This document shows positions 63,871 to 64,000 of a stretch of 64,000 nucleotides of DNA, in pieces. Numbering within the stretch: position 1 is the first letter of the stretch; every line of letters starts with the position of its first letter. A program made the position numbers and the translations under genes. The notes beneath the pieces are model-generated. The model was not told where the DNA came from, did not search any database, and worked only from the letters and a program-made list of their open reading frames with translations. The DNA comes from Virgibacillus_N oceani_A (GTDB lineage Bacteria; Bacillota; Bacilli; Bacillales; Amphibacillaceae), in assembly GCA_041521345.1 (NCBI GenBank), contig JBGOHB010000008.1, one strand, 5' to 3'.

Positions 63871-64000
63871 CATCACTAGCATTGCATTAATTAAAACTAA
63901 AAATTAGGAATGGGCAAAATTTTCGTTAATTTACTGTTATCCAAAGAAAAAGTCCTTTATAATGGATATAGTCAGGTGGTAACCCGTCCAAATCCACTAA
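63871..64000. other. region after the activator gene, window end
   Basis: No gene is visible. TATAAT at 63958 with a weak TGTTAT 17 bases upstream could be a promoter for a gene beyond the window. Confidence 0.35.

Overview
The window looks like a chromosomal segment of a low-GC Gram-positive bacterium of the family Bacillaceae, probably a salt-tolerant genus such as Oceanobacillus, Virgibacillus or Lentibacillus. The reasons are the AT-rich sequence, strong AGGAGG-type ribosome binding sites with many TTG and GTG starts, a Bacillus-type hut operon controlled by HutP, a ComK homologue, a SinR-like repressor, cre-like sites and three TRAP transporters. The genus is an inference. No tRNA, rRNA or CRISPR array was seen.

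Layout. 1-1170 has no convincing gene but carries a block of 22-bp repeats. 1174-8888 (+) is a histidine-use operon: a permease, hutP, a HutP-type antitermination site, then hutH, hutU, hutI and hutG, closed by a terminator. 9200-11950 is a decayed mobile zone: a broken REP-associated tyrosine transposase and a broken comM/yifB gene between two inverted REP-like palindromes. 11968-20132 (-) is a TRAP transporter with a hydantoinase/oxoprolinase pair and an ornithine cyclodeaminase-like enzyme. 20133-22330 holds transposase and DnaD remnants and a SinR-like gene.

22329-33192 (-) is catabolic cluster 1: glycerate kinase, RpiR regulator, TRAP transporter, polyol-type dehydrogenase, class I aldolase, FGGY kinase, hydroxyacid dehydrogenase and PRPP synthetase. 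33200-34350 has a candidate small RNA and a decayed TetR/SDR pair. 34506-38816 is an accessory block around comK: a DnaD-domain protein, a sigma factor, an XRE protein, a short ComK, a membrane coiled-coil protein with a C-terminal sunset-like domain and an unknown small protein, with GC-rich repeats flanking the sigma gene.

39370-49926 (-) is catabolic cluster 2. A LacI-type regulator with three tandem operators is followed by an RraA-like aldolase, an Ldh-type oxidoreductase, an iron alcohol dehydrogenase, an aldehyde dehydrogenase, a TRAP transporter, a hydroxyacid dehydrogenase and a second glycerate kinase. Both clusters seem to feed an imported acid or polyol into D-glycerate and then 2-phosphoglycerate. 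50030-52200 is a graveyard of gene fragments.

52346-61907 (-) is a nitrogen-scavenging region: a FluG-like amidohydrolase, two glutamine-synthetase-like ligases, a class I glutamine amidotransferase, two M20 amidohydrolases and a sodium:solute symporter with a DUF997 partner. A divergent sigma-54 activator (62113-63870) and a clear -24/-12 promoter stand at its head. This split-FluG, gamma-glutamylation-like system is the best candidate for an undescribed pathway in the window.
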